Positions 12,679-21,154 of a stretch of DNA of 64,000 nt are shown here, piece by piece. Both the position numbers and the translations under genes were made by a program. The stretch covers positions 1 through 64,000 of the forward strand of contig JAWPGT010000053.1 of assembly GCA_034638255.1 (NCBI GenBank), read 5' to 3'. The DNA comes from Coprinus comatus (taxonomy: Eukaryota; Basidiomycota; Agaricomycetes; Agaricales; Agaricaceae). Below the pieces are notes generated by a model, which searched no databases, was not told where the DNA came from, and saw only the letters and a list, made by a program, of their open reading frames with translations. Numbering within the stretch: the stretch's first letter is position 1; every line of letters starts with the position of its first letter.

Positions 12679-13922
12679 TTACTTCCTTCCTTAAGGGGAA
12701 TGTCCTCATTCTCAACTTCAGAGGTCTCTGCAAGGGGAGCCAGTGAGGTTGGCCTCGGCGACGGGGTCGTAGTCTTCTCCAAAGTCTCGTCCAAAGTCTT
12801 CTTGATTTGATCCAGTACTCTGGCGTGAGCGGCGGCGTGCTTGGCGAGAGTGGGAATGGCATCGATGATGTCTTTCACTGCGAGATCCAGTCGGAATCGG
12901 GGTACGGGGTCCTGTCGATCGTGAGCGGCGTATCTCTGGTGGTTCATGAATGCTAGGACGCGTTGTCCCTCGATTGATTGGTCGTTGTGTTGGTTGCTGT
13001 TGTAAAAGTGTCCTATCTCCTTGTAGAATGTTACTGTCCGTTTTATCGGCAGGGCGGAGTTTAGGGTTTTGGATGTAGTGCTCCTCAATAACGGAGGTCG
13101 GGATGGTGTTGGAAGGGAGGCCTTTGTACTTGTTGCGGGAGCAATGCTTGGCATAGTGGCCTGGAGCAGTTTGCTTACAGTGGTTGCAGAAGTAACTTTC
13201 GCAATGTGGTAGGAAGTGGTTATGTCCGTTACATGCAGGGCACCGACGCTGTGTGGATTTAATTGGTGGCATGTATGGGGTCTGGGGACATTGGCTGGGA
13301 ACGTTTGGTGGGATAGTAGGTTGGTCAGGTAGTAGCTTTCCTGAGTGGTCAGGTTCCGGGCCCATTGTTCGAGCATGTAGTGGTTCCTGAGGAGTGGTGT
13401 GAGTCGCTTCCGAGTCTCTAGAAAGGATTCCGTCCCTTCGAGTCTCAAGGTTGCTAGTGCTAACATATCGTGGTCCAAAACTAACGCTGAAGAGCGAAGG
13501 TCTTGAATTTCGGATCTGTCAAGATCCTGGAAAAGCTGGTGGAGGCTAGCATGCTCTGGTTGTGAAAAACCATTCGATTGGAGTTTTTGACAAGTGTGGG
13601 CCAAGGTGTCCCAAAGGTACAGTTCCTTAGCTCTTTGAGGAAAGTAAGCAGATAGGTCTTCCCGAAGGGTGTGAAGGAGTGTGCGGCGTTCAGAGTTGTT
13701 TCGATGAACGGATTCGAGGTCAGCGATGTATGTTTCGCATGATAGTCGGAATTGAACAAGCTGAGTGTCAGGGGAATACGGGAGAGGGATGCGTGTGGTG
13801 GAACCATTGGTAGGAGCCAAGGTTTGGGTTGGGAGTACGGTGGAGGGGGCATTGGTGATAGTGGTGATGGGTGTATTGGGAGGAGAGTAGAGCATTGAAC
13901 TGGGGATTTGGTCAGAGTCCAT
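12567..13922 (-). CDS. third ORF of the chromovirus, downstream of pol, function unknown
   Basis: This is a 451-codon frame whose ATG overlaps the pol stop in the 11 bases ATGGACTCTGA, an arrangement suited to termination-reinitiation. The N-terminal ~60 residues are Pro/Thr/Ser-rich. The middle is helical and charged (ESVHRNNSERRTLLHTLRED). The C-terminal part is also charged (FRLDLAVKDIIDAIPTLAKH) and ends in an acidic tail (EEDLFAIFPELIPNDD). The last ~37 codons lie inside the 3' LTR. No signal peptide or membrane helix is visible, so it does not look like an envelope protein. An overlapping frame (12718-13365) encodes two zinc knuckles. I do not recognise the family. A role in nucleic-acid binding is only an inference from the overlapping frame. 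Confidence 0.7.
   Translation of the reverse strand: MDSDQIPSSMLYSPPNTPITTITNAPSTVLPTQTLAPTNGSTTRIPLPYSPDTQLVQFRLSCETYIADLESVHRNNSERRTLLHTLREDLSAYFPQRAKELYLWDTLAHTCQKLQSNGFSQPEHASLHQLFQDLDRSEIQDLRSSALVLDHDMLALATLRLEGTESFLETRKRLTPLLRNHYMLEQWARNLTTQESYYLTNLLSHQTFPANVPRPHTCHQLNPHSVGALHVTDITTSYHIAKVTSATTVSKLLQATMPSIAPATSTKASLPTPSRPPLLRSTTSKTLNSALPIKRTVTFYKEIGHFYNSNQHNDQSIEGQRVLAFMNHQRYAAHDRQDPVPRFRLDLAVKDIIDAIPTLAKHAAAHARVLDQIKKTLDETLEKTTTPSPRPTSLAPLAETSEVENEDIPLKEGSNVTSPPKPPARTTTTEEDLFAIFPELIPNDDTMDDSA
12679..12690 (-). promoter_or_regulatory. polypurine tract before the 3' LTR
   Basis: On the minus strand GGAAGGAAGTAA lies immediately upstream of the 3' LTR start TGTTACGAG. This is the expected place for the plus-strand primer in reverse transcription. 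It is also coding within the third ORF. Confidence 0.75.
12718..13365 (-). CDS. overlapping zinc-knuckle frame inside the third ORF
   Basis: This 215-codon frame is offset by -1 from the 451-codon ORF and fully inside it. It contains two adjacent knuckles: CPACNGHNHFLPHC (CX2CX4HX4C) and CNHCKQTAPGHYAKHC (CX2CX6HX4C). Downstream it is Arg/Ser-rich (RSRSTGPRTP, SHSRQARRRSRQ). The paired knuckles make chance unlikely for at least the first third. It could be reached by a -1 ribosomal shift from the longer ORF, which would give a fusion. Alternatively the true gene is a single frame broken by compensating indels. The ATG at 13365 may be internal. Confidence 0.55.
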   Translation of the reverse strand: MGPEPDHSGKLLPDQPTIPPNVPSQCPQTPYMPPIKSTQRRCPACNGHNHFLPHCESYFCNHCKQTAPGHYAKHCSRNKYKGLPSNTIPTSVIEEHYIQNPKLRPADKTDSNILQGDRTLLQQQPTQRPINRGTTRPSIHEPPEIRRSRSTGPRTPIPTGSRSERHHRCHSHSRQARRRSRQSTGSNQEDFGRDFGEDYDPVAEANLTGSPCRDL

Positions 13923-16900
13923 GTCTCTCTTTATAACTTTTTAGGATTGCTCCTGAATTGGTAAGATTCGATTCAGGCTCCCAAGAATCTTCTGTGGAAG
14001 AGTATCCTTTCCAATGAACAAGATACCGTCTTGTCCTCGGGGTTCCTCGGTGGTTCAGGATATTTTCGACTTCGTATTCTTCTTCTCCATTTACGATGTC
14101 TGGAGGTGGTGTTGTAAACATTTTGCCATATACGTCATTCTCTTTGACAGGAGTGAGGAGTTGGATATGGAATTTGTTGTGGATCCTCCACGTCATTGGT
14201 AACTCTAGCTCATAGGTGGTTGTTCCTATTTTGCGTAGAATTTCGAAGGGGCCTTCTCGGCGTTGTGCCATTTTCTTCGATTTGTATTTGATTTGGAGGT
14301 TTCTGTTATCGAGCCAGACCCGTTGTCCTGGTTCTAGGGTTGGTAATGGTCTGTTCGATCGAGCGGCCATAAGTTGACGCATATGTTCATGAGCTTCTTG
14401 AGCTTGTTCTCTTGTTTGCTTGAGGTATTCAAATCGGGATGAGATAGATGGGATGTTTGAGGGTTCTTCCGTAGTATGGAATGTTTTTGGTGCATAGCCA
14501 TACATTAGTTCGAATGGGGTTTGAGTGCGACCAGCATGGGTACGGGAATTGTGTGTAAATTCGAGGGTAGGCAGTGCTCGTGCCCAGGAGTTGGGATTTG
14601 CAGAGCAATAGATGGATAAGAATAGTTCGATCTCTTGATTGAATCTTTCGGTTGATCCGTCGGATTGAGGATGATAGGCGGTCGAGTATGCGGGTTCTAT
14701 ATTTAGTTTTGAATAGAATTCTTGCATTGACTTGGCGATGAATTGGGGTCCTCGATCTGAGATAACCTTTTCGGGAGTTCCGAATTTGGCGAATAACCGT
14801 TCTATCAATAGCTCGGCTATGTCATCGGCTGTGGCTGTTTTCGCAGTAGGAATAATTAATATCCCCTTTGTAAGTCCATGGTCCACTATGGACAATATAG
14901 AGTCATAGGGGCCGTCTGGAGGTAGATCCGTTATCATGTCCATGGAGATTTGGGTGAATGGACGGATGGAAGCGGGTCCTTTTATGGGTTGTAAAGGTGC
15001 TTTGAGTGGGTGGCGGTTGATCTTGTATTGTTGACAAGTTCCACAACCTTGAACGTAGTTGTGTACGAACGAGTTCATACCGGGCCAGTAACAGTATTGC
15101 TTTAGTTTTCGTAAAGTTTCTGTAATTCCTGGATGTCCAGCGGTGATATGGTCGTGTACTCTTTGTAAGAGGGATCGTCTAAGAAGAAGATCATCTGGGA
15201 TGACAATCTTATTCTGGTAGTGGAGGAAACCATCGTCATTGATGACGTATGTTTCAGGAATAGACGAAGACCGTTGCTGAGTGACGTCTTTTATTTTCTG
15301 ACCGATGAGGTCATCAATAATGCAGAGTGACGTTTCTTGTAAGTCTGTGGAGAATAATGACGGGGGTAGTGCAGTTACGTCCTGATTATCGTCTCCGATA
15401 GGTACGTGATCAGGTCTTCGGGATAGATGATCAGCGGGACCATTTTTCTTGCCGGGAATATGTCGGATTTCGATGTTGAATCTTTGCATATACGCTGTCC
15501 ATCGTGCTTGTCGTCGGTTGAGATCTTGAGGGTTTTTCCAACGTTTGAGGTTTTCGTGATCGGACCATACAATGGTTTTGTGTGGTGATCCTTCGAAGTA
15601 GTGTCTCCACTCTGTGAGTGCTCGAATTATTGCGAGAAATTCTTGCTCTGAGCAATGATAGTTTCGTTCGGCGGGATTGAAACTTCGGCTGTGATAAGCA
15701 ACTGGGTGCTTGACTCCATTGGTGTCTCGTTGTAGTAGGACAGCTCCTGTTGCGTATAGAGATGCATCGCATTCTATTTCAAACGGTTTAGTTTGATCGG
15801 CAACTGTGAGGATGGGCTGTGTGAGAAATCGCGCTTTCAGATCTTCGAATGAAGACTGGCATTCGGATGTCCAATCGAATACTTTAGTATTAGACATAAG
15901 AGCGTTAAGCGGATGTGCGAGGTCGGAGTAGTTTCGAATGAATTTGCGGTAGAAGTTGCAAAATCCAATGAACTTGCGAACGTCTCGTACTGATTTGGGT
16001 ACGGGCCATTGTTGGATGCCTTGTAATTTTGCGGGGTCCATGGCGACGTTGTTGGGAGTGATGATTACACCGAGATACTCAAGGTGTTGTTTTTCGAATT
16101 CGCATTTCTCTGTTTTGAGAAATAGATCATTCTTTAGGAGGATACGTAGTACTTCTTTAGTGATACGGCGAAGTTCCTCTTTAGTTTTGGCGTGAATGAG
16201 GATATCATCCATATAGACAATGACTTCTCCATCATCTATCAGCTTTCTAAACAATGAGTCCATCATTGCTTGGAAGGTAGCTGGCGAGTTGCACATTCCA
16301 AAGAACATGACTGTGGGTTCGAAAAGTCCTTTAGTTGTTTTAAAGGCTCCTTTCCATTGATCTCCATCTTTTATGCGGATATTGTTATATCCTAGACGAA
16401 CATCAAGTTTTGTGAACCATTTCGAATCTCTCAATTTGTCGAGTATTGATGAGATGAGGGGAATGGGATATGCATTTTTGATAGTGTGTTGATTTAGATA
16501 TCTGTAATCTTGACAGGGCCGTAGTTTTCCATCTTTCTTTCCTACAAAGAAGAAAGGGGAGGCCATAGGTGATTTCGAAGGTCGAATGTAACCTTTTTCA
16601 AGATTCTCTTTTAAGAAGGTGTCCAGTTCCTTCTCTTCCAGAGGTGATAACCGATATGGTTTAATTGAACGAGCTTCGAATGAATCTTCGAGTTCAATTT
16701 TATGATCCCAAGGTCGGGTTTGAGGAAAGCGTTCTGATGCTTTCTTGTCAAAGAGTTTGTAGAATTCGGCGAACTCTTTAGGAACGACTTTCTTAGGGTC
16801 GTCTTGTTTCTTGTCACCAAATTGTTGAGCAATGGTGTTAGAGGATGATGTTTTGACGTTGATTTCAACTGAGTCTTCCTCGTCGAGGCAGATTTTGTTC

Positions 16901-17043
16901 AGTTGTGTGTCATCATCTGTAATGGTTTGAATTAGATCAAGGTATATCTCGTCGCTTGATTCTTCTTCTCTCCATTTGAGTAATCTGTCAGACCAATTGA
17001 TGTCTGGATTTTTTCCTGTAACCAGGGGAATCCTAAAATGATT
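13912..17043 (-). CDS. pol: gypsy pol: RT, RNase H, integrase, chromodomain
   Basis: The frame is open from 17043. The first ATG (16566) is internal to RT, so translation must enter by frameshift from protease. The frame opens with NPDINW, the usual link after protease. RT follows (FFVGKKDGKLRPCQDYR, catalytic YMDD in VIVYMDDILIHA). RNase H has FEIECDAS and ends HIPGKKNGPADHLSR. The integrase HHCC zinc domain (HDHITAGHPG then CGTCQQYK) is followed by the core (SMDMITDLPP, VISDRGPQF, then HPQSDGSTERFNQEIE). The C-terminus is a chromodomain (EVENILNHRG, YLVHWKGYSSTEDSWEPE). All catalytic residues seen are intact. It acts in reverse transcription and integration. Chromodomains direct integration to modified histones in known chromoviruses. 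Confidence 0.93.
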   Translation of the reverse strand, partial: NHFRIPLVTGKNPDINWSDRLLKWREEESSDEIYLDLIQTITDDDTQLNKICLDEEDSVEINVKTSSSNTIAQQFGDKKQDDPKKVVPKEFAEFYKLFDKKASERFPQTRPWDHKIELEDSFEARSIKPYRLSPLEEKELDTFLKENLEKGYIRPSKSPMASPFFFVGKKDGKLRPCQDYRYLNQHTIKNAYPIPLISSILDKLRDSKWFTKLDVRLGYNNIRIKDGDQWKGAFKTTKGLFEPTVMFFGMCNSPATFQAMMDSLFRKLIDDGEVIVYMDDILIHAKTKEELRRITKEVLRILLKNDLFLKTEKCEFEKQHLEYLGVIITPNNVAMDPAKLQGIQQWPVPKSVRDVRKFIGFCNFYRKFIRNYSDLAHPLNALMSNTKVFDWTSECQSSFEDLKARFLTQPILTVADQTKPFEIECDASLYATGAVLLQRDTNGVKHPVAYHSRSFNPAERNYHCSEQEFLAIIRALTEWRHYFEGSPHKTIVWSDHENLKRWKNPQDLNRRQARWTAYMQRFNIEIRHIPGKKNGPADHLSRRPDHVPIGDDNQDVTALPPSLFSTDLQETSLCIIDDLIGQKIKDVTQQRSSSIPETYVINDDGFLHYQNKIVIPDDLLLRRSLLQRVHDHITAGHPGITETLRKLKQYCYWPGMNSFVHNYVQGCGTCQQYKINRHPLKAPLQPIKGPASIRPFTQISMDMITDLPPDGPYDSILSIVDHGLTKGILIIPTAKTATADDIAELLIERLFAKFGTPEKVISDRGPQFIAKSMQEFYSKLNIEPAYSTAYHPQSDGSTERFNQEIELFLSIYCSANPNSWARALPTLEFTHNSRTHAGRTQTPFELMYGYAPKTFHTTEEPSNIPSISSRFEYLKQTREQAQEAHEHMRQLMAARSNRPLPTLEPGQRVWLDNRNLQIKYKSKKMAQRREGPFEILRKIGTTTYELELPMTWRIHNKFHIQLLTPVKENDVYGKMFTTPPPDIVNGEEEYEVENILNHRGTPRTRRYLVHWKGYSSTEDSWEPESNLTNSGAILKSYKERHGL

Positions 17044-17480
17044 CTAGGTTTTCCGAGACTGATTATTTTGGCTTCGATGGTTGTTTGTCGACCATTAACT
17101 GTACAGTTCAATGGGGAATAGAATGAACAAACACCATTTTTGGTACCATCTGCATTGTAAGCAGTAATGGGTTTTAAGAGTTTCTTGACAGGCCATTGGT
17201 GTTGTTTTACCAAAGCTGGGTCAATGAAATTTCCTCCTGCTCCTGAGTCGATGAGGGCGAGGATATCCACGGTTTCTGAGTTGGCTACTGCACTGGAAGT
17301 TTGTGTGGGGGCGTAGATAGAGTTGGATCCATTTCCTCCGAGTTGTACAGCGTTGAGTGGAAGAGGAATAGAATGTGATGATGTAGATGGGGCAGTAGAC
17401 ACAGATGGAAGAGAGTTAGACGTGGTGGCTAATCTCTTTAAGCAAAATCCTTGATTTCGTTGTTGAAATCGTTGTTCATG
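16932..17480 (-). CDS. gypsy protease, in its own frame
   Basis: The frame opens at about 17480, overlaps the gag end by roughly 40 nt and ends at 16932, overlapping the pol frame. It contains the aspartic protease motif LIDSGAGGNFID and the flap-region ILGFPWL. No ATG precedes these motifs in frame, so it is probably made by a -1 shift from gag. The pol frame is again -1, and the switch point fits an A6 run (plus strand T6 at 17009-17014), joining PWLQEK to NPDINW. Cleavage of the polyprotein is the expected role. Confidence 0.8.
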   Translation of the reverse strand, partial: HEQRFQQRNQGFCLKRLATTSNSLPSVSTAPSTSSHSIPLPLNAVQLGGNGSNSIYAPTQTSSAVANSETVDILALIDSGAGGNFIDPALVKQHQWPVKKLLKPITAYNADGTKNGVCSFYSPLNCTVNGRQTTIEAKIISLGKPRIILGFPWLQEKIQTSIGLTDYSNGEKKNQATRYTLI

Positions 17481-18598
17481 TTATCTTGGGAGAAGTAATC
17501 GTAGACGTCTGCTACTTCTTCTTCAGGGGCGGTTTCGATGAGGTTGTTGATCTGGCGTCGTAGATGGGGGTTTCGATTTTTGGTCGGGGCCTTCCTCTGG
17601 TTGTACGCCTGGCGAGGGATTGACCTCGGGCGATTAGGTGATGGGCCAGTTCGTCGAGCTGGGCATTGGTTGGTGAAATGGCCTGGTTTCTTGCAGAGGA
17701 AACAGAGTCGATCTCTGAATAATTCCTTTTGTTCGCTTGTGAAGACTCTGTCGATGAATTGATTAAGGATTTCTCCGGGATCAATTTGAGATGGCTGAGG
17801 GGTTTCTTCTTCAAAGTCCTCCTGTTCATCGTGTATGTTACAGAGTTCCTCTTCACCGTTGAGGCAAAGGTTATTGATTGCCTCTTCGATGTAGTCGACA
17901 TCCATGGCGTACGGGTCTTTTGTGACCACGGGTGGTTGAACGTAACGCGGGATAGACTGCAGTTGACGAAAGTTTTGAGCCTGGCGATAGCGAGGGTTTT
18001 GACGTATTTGAGGGTTCCTTTGGGGATAGTGTGTCTGACGATAGTCTCGTTCAGACTGAAGTATGTGGCTGGCTGCGCGGGCAGCGCCTTTCCATGCTTC
18101 ATAGGTATCGGCTGGCATGGCTCTGATGGCATACATTCCAATTGTGGGTTCAAGACCCATTTTGAAGAGATGGATTTTGAGTGTGTCTTGTGTGATTTGT
18201 GCCTCAAGTGCGAGGGATTCGAATTCTGCGATGTACTCGTGTACGTTGCGCATTCCTTGTTTAAACTTGGTAATCCGGGCCATGGCATCTGAGACATGGG
18301 TGGATGAGCGGAAGCTGGTGTCCAAGGCTTTGTTGAATGCTGTGAAGGTTCCGAAATTGTAGGTTGAATTCTTTTCGTCGTATGCGCTTTCTGTGAAGGC
18401 ATGTGCCCATGTGGCTGCCGGTCCAACCATAAGGGAAAGAGTGTATAGGATCTTTGTTTCGCTGTCATGGAATCGGGCTTGATCTGCTGCATAGTAGATT
18501 CCAAGTCGTTGTTTCCAATGACCGTAGGATGCTGTGTCTCCAGCGAATGGTGGGGGAACTGGGAGTTTGAGTGCTGGGACTGTAGTTGTGGAGGGCAT
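17438..18598 (-). CDS. gag: gypsy gag (capsid and CCHC knuckle)
   Basis: This is a 386-codon frame. Residues ~15-200 match the retrotransposon gag fold (GHWKQRLGIYYAADQ, WAHAFTES, then FKQGMRNVHEYIAEFESLA). A CCHC knuckle CFLCKKPGHFTNQC lies at about residue 300, followed by a basic tail and an acidic end. The frame is open well upstream of the chosen ATG with Pro/Thr/Ser-rich then acidic sequence, so the true start may be further 5'. The 514-codon frame at 17512-19056 overlaps it but is low-complexity shadow. Gag forms the particle that packages the element RNA. Confidence 0.88.
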   Translation of the reverse strand: MPSTTTVPALKLPVPPPFAGDTASYGHWKQRLGIYYAADQARFHDSETKILYTLSLMVGPAATWAHAFTESAYDEKNSTYNFGTFTAFNKALDTSFRSSTHVSDAMARITKFKQGMRNVHEYIAEFESLALEAQITQDTLKIHLFKMGLEPTIGMYAIRAMPADTYEAWKGAARAASHILQSERDYRQTHYPQRNPQIRQNPRYRQAQNFRQLQSIPRYVQPPVVTKDPYAMDVDYIEEAINNLCLNGEEELCNIHDEQEDFEEETPQPSQIDPGEILNQFIDRVFTSEQKELFRDRLCFLCKKPGHFTNQCPARRTGPSPNRPRSIPRQAYNQRKAPTKNRNPHLRRQINNLIETAPEEEVADVYDYFSQDNMNNDFNNEIKDFA

Positions 18599-19209
18599 CG
18601 TTGGATTTGAGCTTGACGAGCTGTTTGTAGTAGGTGTGGAGGGATTTGGTGGAGCCGGGGGTAATGACGGAGTGTGTGGAGTTGTTGGGTTGGCGGGAGT
18701 TGTGGTTGGTGTATGGACTCGAGACGGGATAGTAACTCTAGGTCTTTGAGGAGGGATTGGCGGGGGGTCGTCGTCGTCTGAGTCGTCTTCTTCAGATGAA
18801 GATTGTTGTTGCTTCTCTCTGTATTGCTGTTTTGAAGTTTCGCTAGATTGCGAACCTTGTCGTTGTATAGGACTAGGTTCTCCGAAAAGCTGAGATTGGG
18901 GAGGTACTGGTGGTTGTGTATAAAATGACGAGGTGGAGCGTCCAGAGTCTTGTGAGGTAGAGGCTTGGATCGGTCCGGGGATGTGAACTGGGAAGGGTTC
19001 GGTGGAAGGGGTTTCTCGGTAGCGAGATCTGCTTCGTTGAAGTTGTGACCTATCAAATTCCGGTTTAGGAACTGATGTTTGACTGGTTCTTCGTTGTCGT
19101 GAAATGATGATTCAGAGTTGGTGGTTGCCCAAGAATTGGTAGAGGTTTTTATAAAGGAGTGTGGTGGTGTAAGGAATGGATTGGAAATGGAAAAGGGAGA
19201 ACTGCTGCC

Positions 19210-19313
19210 TAACAGCTTGATAATGCTCGCTTAGAGCTTTTACTGACTAACAGCTTGAGTGCTCGCTTAGAGCTTTTACTGACTTAACAGCTTGCGCTCG
19301 CTTAGAGCTTGAC
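19210..19313. repeat. three tandem ~35-bp units in the chromovirus leader
   Basis: Units at 19210-19247, 19248-19283 and 19284-19313 share TAACAGCTTG, then GCTCGCTTAGAGCTT, and the first two also TTTTACTGAC. They lie between the 5' LTR and gag, so they are in the untranslated leader. Similar leader repeats could serve packaging or translation, but that is inference. Confidence 0.8.
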
Positions 19314-19660
19314 GGCCAGGGGGGTCCTAATTAAAGGGGCCTGACTACGACTTACTAAATGCGTAGATTTCAGCGATGTACAAACCCACCGCGGTCCGGT
19401 TGGCTAGGATTTCAAACACCTAGACTTCCCACTTTGCTCCGGCGAAGGAGTATCACTTTGTGAGCTGCGACGCGTTATACCAGGGATTAGCGGGTATAAC
19501 GACTACCAGTATACCACTAAGAGGTACCGGTTAGACCAGAACAAGTAACGCCGTTTCAAGTTCCAAGATGACGGGAATCGATTGACTGCCGGGTTTCGAC
19601 AATCCTCCGTTCGGTTCCAAGGGGGAGAGACCGGATAACCCTACCGGTCCAGTGAAAGGG

Positions 19661-19672
19661 AAGCTTTAATCT
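19661..19672 (-). promoter_or_regulatory. primer binding site, self-priming type
   Basis: On the minus strand AGATTAAAGCTT begins 2 nt after the 5' LTR end. It is perfectly complementary over 12 nt to a segment of the element's own LTR (19840-19851), which lies where transcription should start. No tRNA 3' end match was recognised. Confidence 0.75.
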
Positions 19673-19674
19673 AA

Positions 19675-20309
19675 TGTTATGACCACGAACCGTTAAGCTG
19701 AACACTCCTGGAACTTAAACGCTAGAGTGCAGTCGTGTAGGAACGTGCGATCAATAAACACTCTGCTGCAATCTCAAGGCCTTTCAACCTAGTGACCGAG
19801 AGGTATGGAGACAGAGATGTATAAGGGCTACAACAGAAGAGATTAAAGCTTAAGGCTTTAATCGTCTACTACATCGAGTATTTATACTATTCTAGGGATG
19901 TACCTAATAATAGCTACTAACTAATTATAACCTAATACTCGTCATCGCTTTATAATCTACTCCATACACAATGCTAGAACTGTCAACAGGAGTAGGTGAG
20001 ACATCGGGGTCGGGGACTATTTACTCCATATACAATGAAAGATTAGTCAACAGGAGTAAAATGACGAAACAGATAACTAATACTGGAGCTGGGGAAATGT
20101 ATACTTCTAAGCATAAGTGGAGTCTCATACTTAGTTCGACGTTAGGTCATAACGATGTCATAGTGATGTCACTGTGATGTCACCGGGGAATGGTATGTCA
20201 AGCGGAGTCGTCCATGGTGTCATCATTGGGAATGAGTTCGGGGAAGATGGCGAACAAGTCTTCCTCGGTGGTGGTGGTACGGGCCGGTGGTTTGGGTGGA
20301 CTCGTAACA
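19675..20309 (-). repeat. 5' LTR of the chromovirus
   Basis: It is 635 bp, nearly identical to 12045-12678, with TG/CA-type ends (TGTTATGACC to CTCGTAACA on the plus strand). Confidence 0.93.
19840..19886 (-). promoter_or_regulatory. TATA box and self-primer segment in the 5' LTR
   Basis: TATAAATA on the minus strand (19879-19886) lies 35 nt before AAGCTTTAATCT (19840-19851), the segment complementary to the primer site. A start near this point puts the complementary 12 nt at the RNA 5' end. The region also forms a 9-bp hairpin. Confidence 0.65.
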
Positions 20310-21154
20310 ATCAGAGTTGGAGGGTCGGCCCAGGGTCATAGTGGCAATGGAGTCAGCCAAGTTGGTGCGAAGACCTCGATGAAACTTGACGACAGTGACC
20401 TTCCGGTCAGTGTACCCGGATGCTGAAATGAGTGCTTTGAAGGTGTCCAGGTAATCCTCCAAAGTCCATTCCTTCTGGAAGTAAGTATCTCCTTCCAATG
20501 TGATAACCGCTTCCGACTCGGCGTCGATCGGCAAGAAGCGAGCCTTGAACTGGGTTTTGAAGTCCTCCCAGTCCTCAAAAGGCAAGTTCCTGACCTGTGA
20601 TTCCAGCCAAAATATCTCTTCCATCCATGTAGCAGCCTGACCGCTCCTTATGTAAGACATGGCCCACAGCATCTTTTCCTCATCTGACTGGAATTCACCT
20701 GAGAGTCAGATGTACAGGTTACAGGTGTTGAGGAAGGCCTGGCCTGTCTTGCGGTCACCATTGTAATCGGGTGGCATAGCGACTTGTCCTCGGAATGTCT
20801 GTGGATGTTTGGGGGGAGATGGAGGAGCTGGCGTCATGGGGGTAGCAGGTCAAGGGGTGGTCTGAGAGGCTGAAACAAGTGTGGAGAGTTGGGCAGTGAT
20901 GGTGGCAAGTACATTGGCAGTGGTGGTGGAAGTGGATTCGGTAGCTTCTACTTGCTGCCGTAGAGCATCAAGCGATGCCCGAAGCTTGTGGAATGTGCCT
21001 TCAACGATTTCATTCCAAGTCAGCTGGGGCGGTGCTGGATCGGTCATGGTTTGGCAAGTAAGGGATAGAGGGATGCATCGGTGGGAAGTCTTCTGTTGTG
21101 GTGAACAGGGCTCTTCTGTCCAGCAATGCTAGCCTCTTGAAGAACTCTTTCTTC
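20310..21154 (-). pseudogene. gag: second gypsy family: leader and truncated gag
   Basis: The 5' LTR of this element is at 21155-21767. After it come an in-frame leader and a gag N-terminus (MTDPAPPQLTWNEIVEG at 21047 downward), then the capsid core at 20313-20672 (IRSGQAATWMEEIFW, FKTQFKARFLP, YLDTFKALISASGY). It stops where the young chromovirus LTR begins at 20309. An in-frame stop near 20850 and a frame change separate the two gag parts. Protease and pol are missing. Confidence 0.8.

Larger units (their letters stand above)
12045..20309 (-). mobile_element. young full-length Ty3/gypsy chromovirus
   Basis: This is an 8.3-kb LTR retrotransposon read on the minus strand: 5' LTR at the right, leader, gag, protease, RT/RNase H/integrase with a C-terminal chromodomain, a third ORF, polypurine tract, 3' LTR at the left. 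The two LTRs (634 and 635 bp) show only about two differences by eye (one substitution near 12222/19852, one inserted C near 20182), so insertion was recent. CpG content is normal, unlike the surroundings. The five bases outside each end (ATAAT and ATCAG) do not match, and only the right flank is gypsy-2 gag, so one boundary was probably exchanged by recombination. It belongs with Tf1/sushi-like chromoviruses on domain order and primer evidence. Confidence 0.93.

Noticed and set aside
12567..13922. An envelope-like gene in the chromovirus
   Set aside because: No signal peptide, membrane segment or cleavage motif is visible in either frame.
17512..19056. A 514-codon minus-strand frame overlapping gypsy gag
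   Set aside because: It is Gln/Pro/Thr-rich low complexity in the shadow of the gag frame, which carries the capsid and zinc-knuckle motifs; the two cannot both be the main product.
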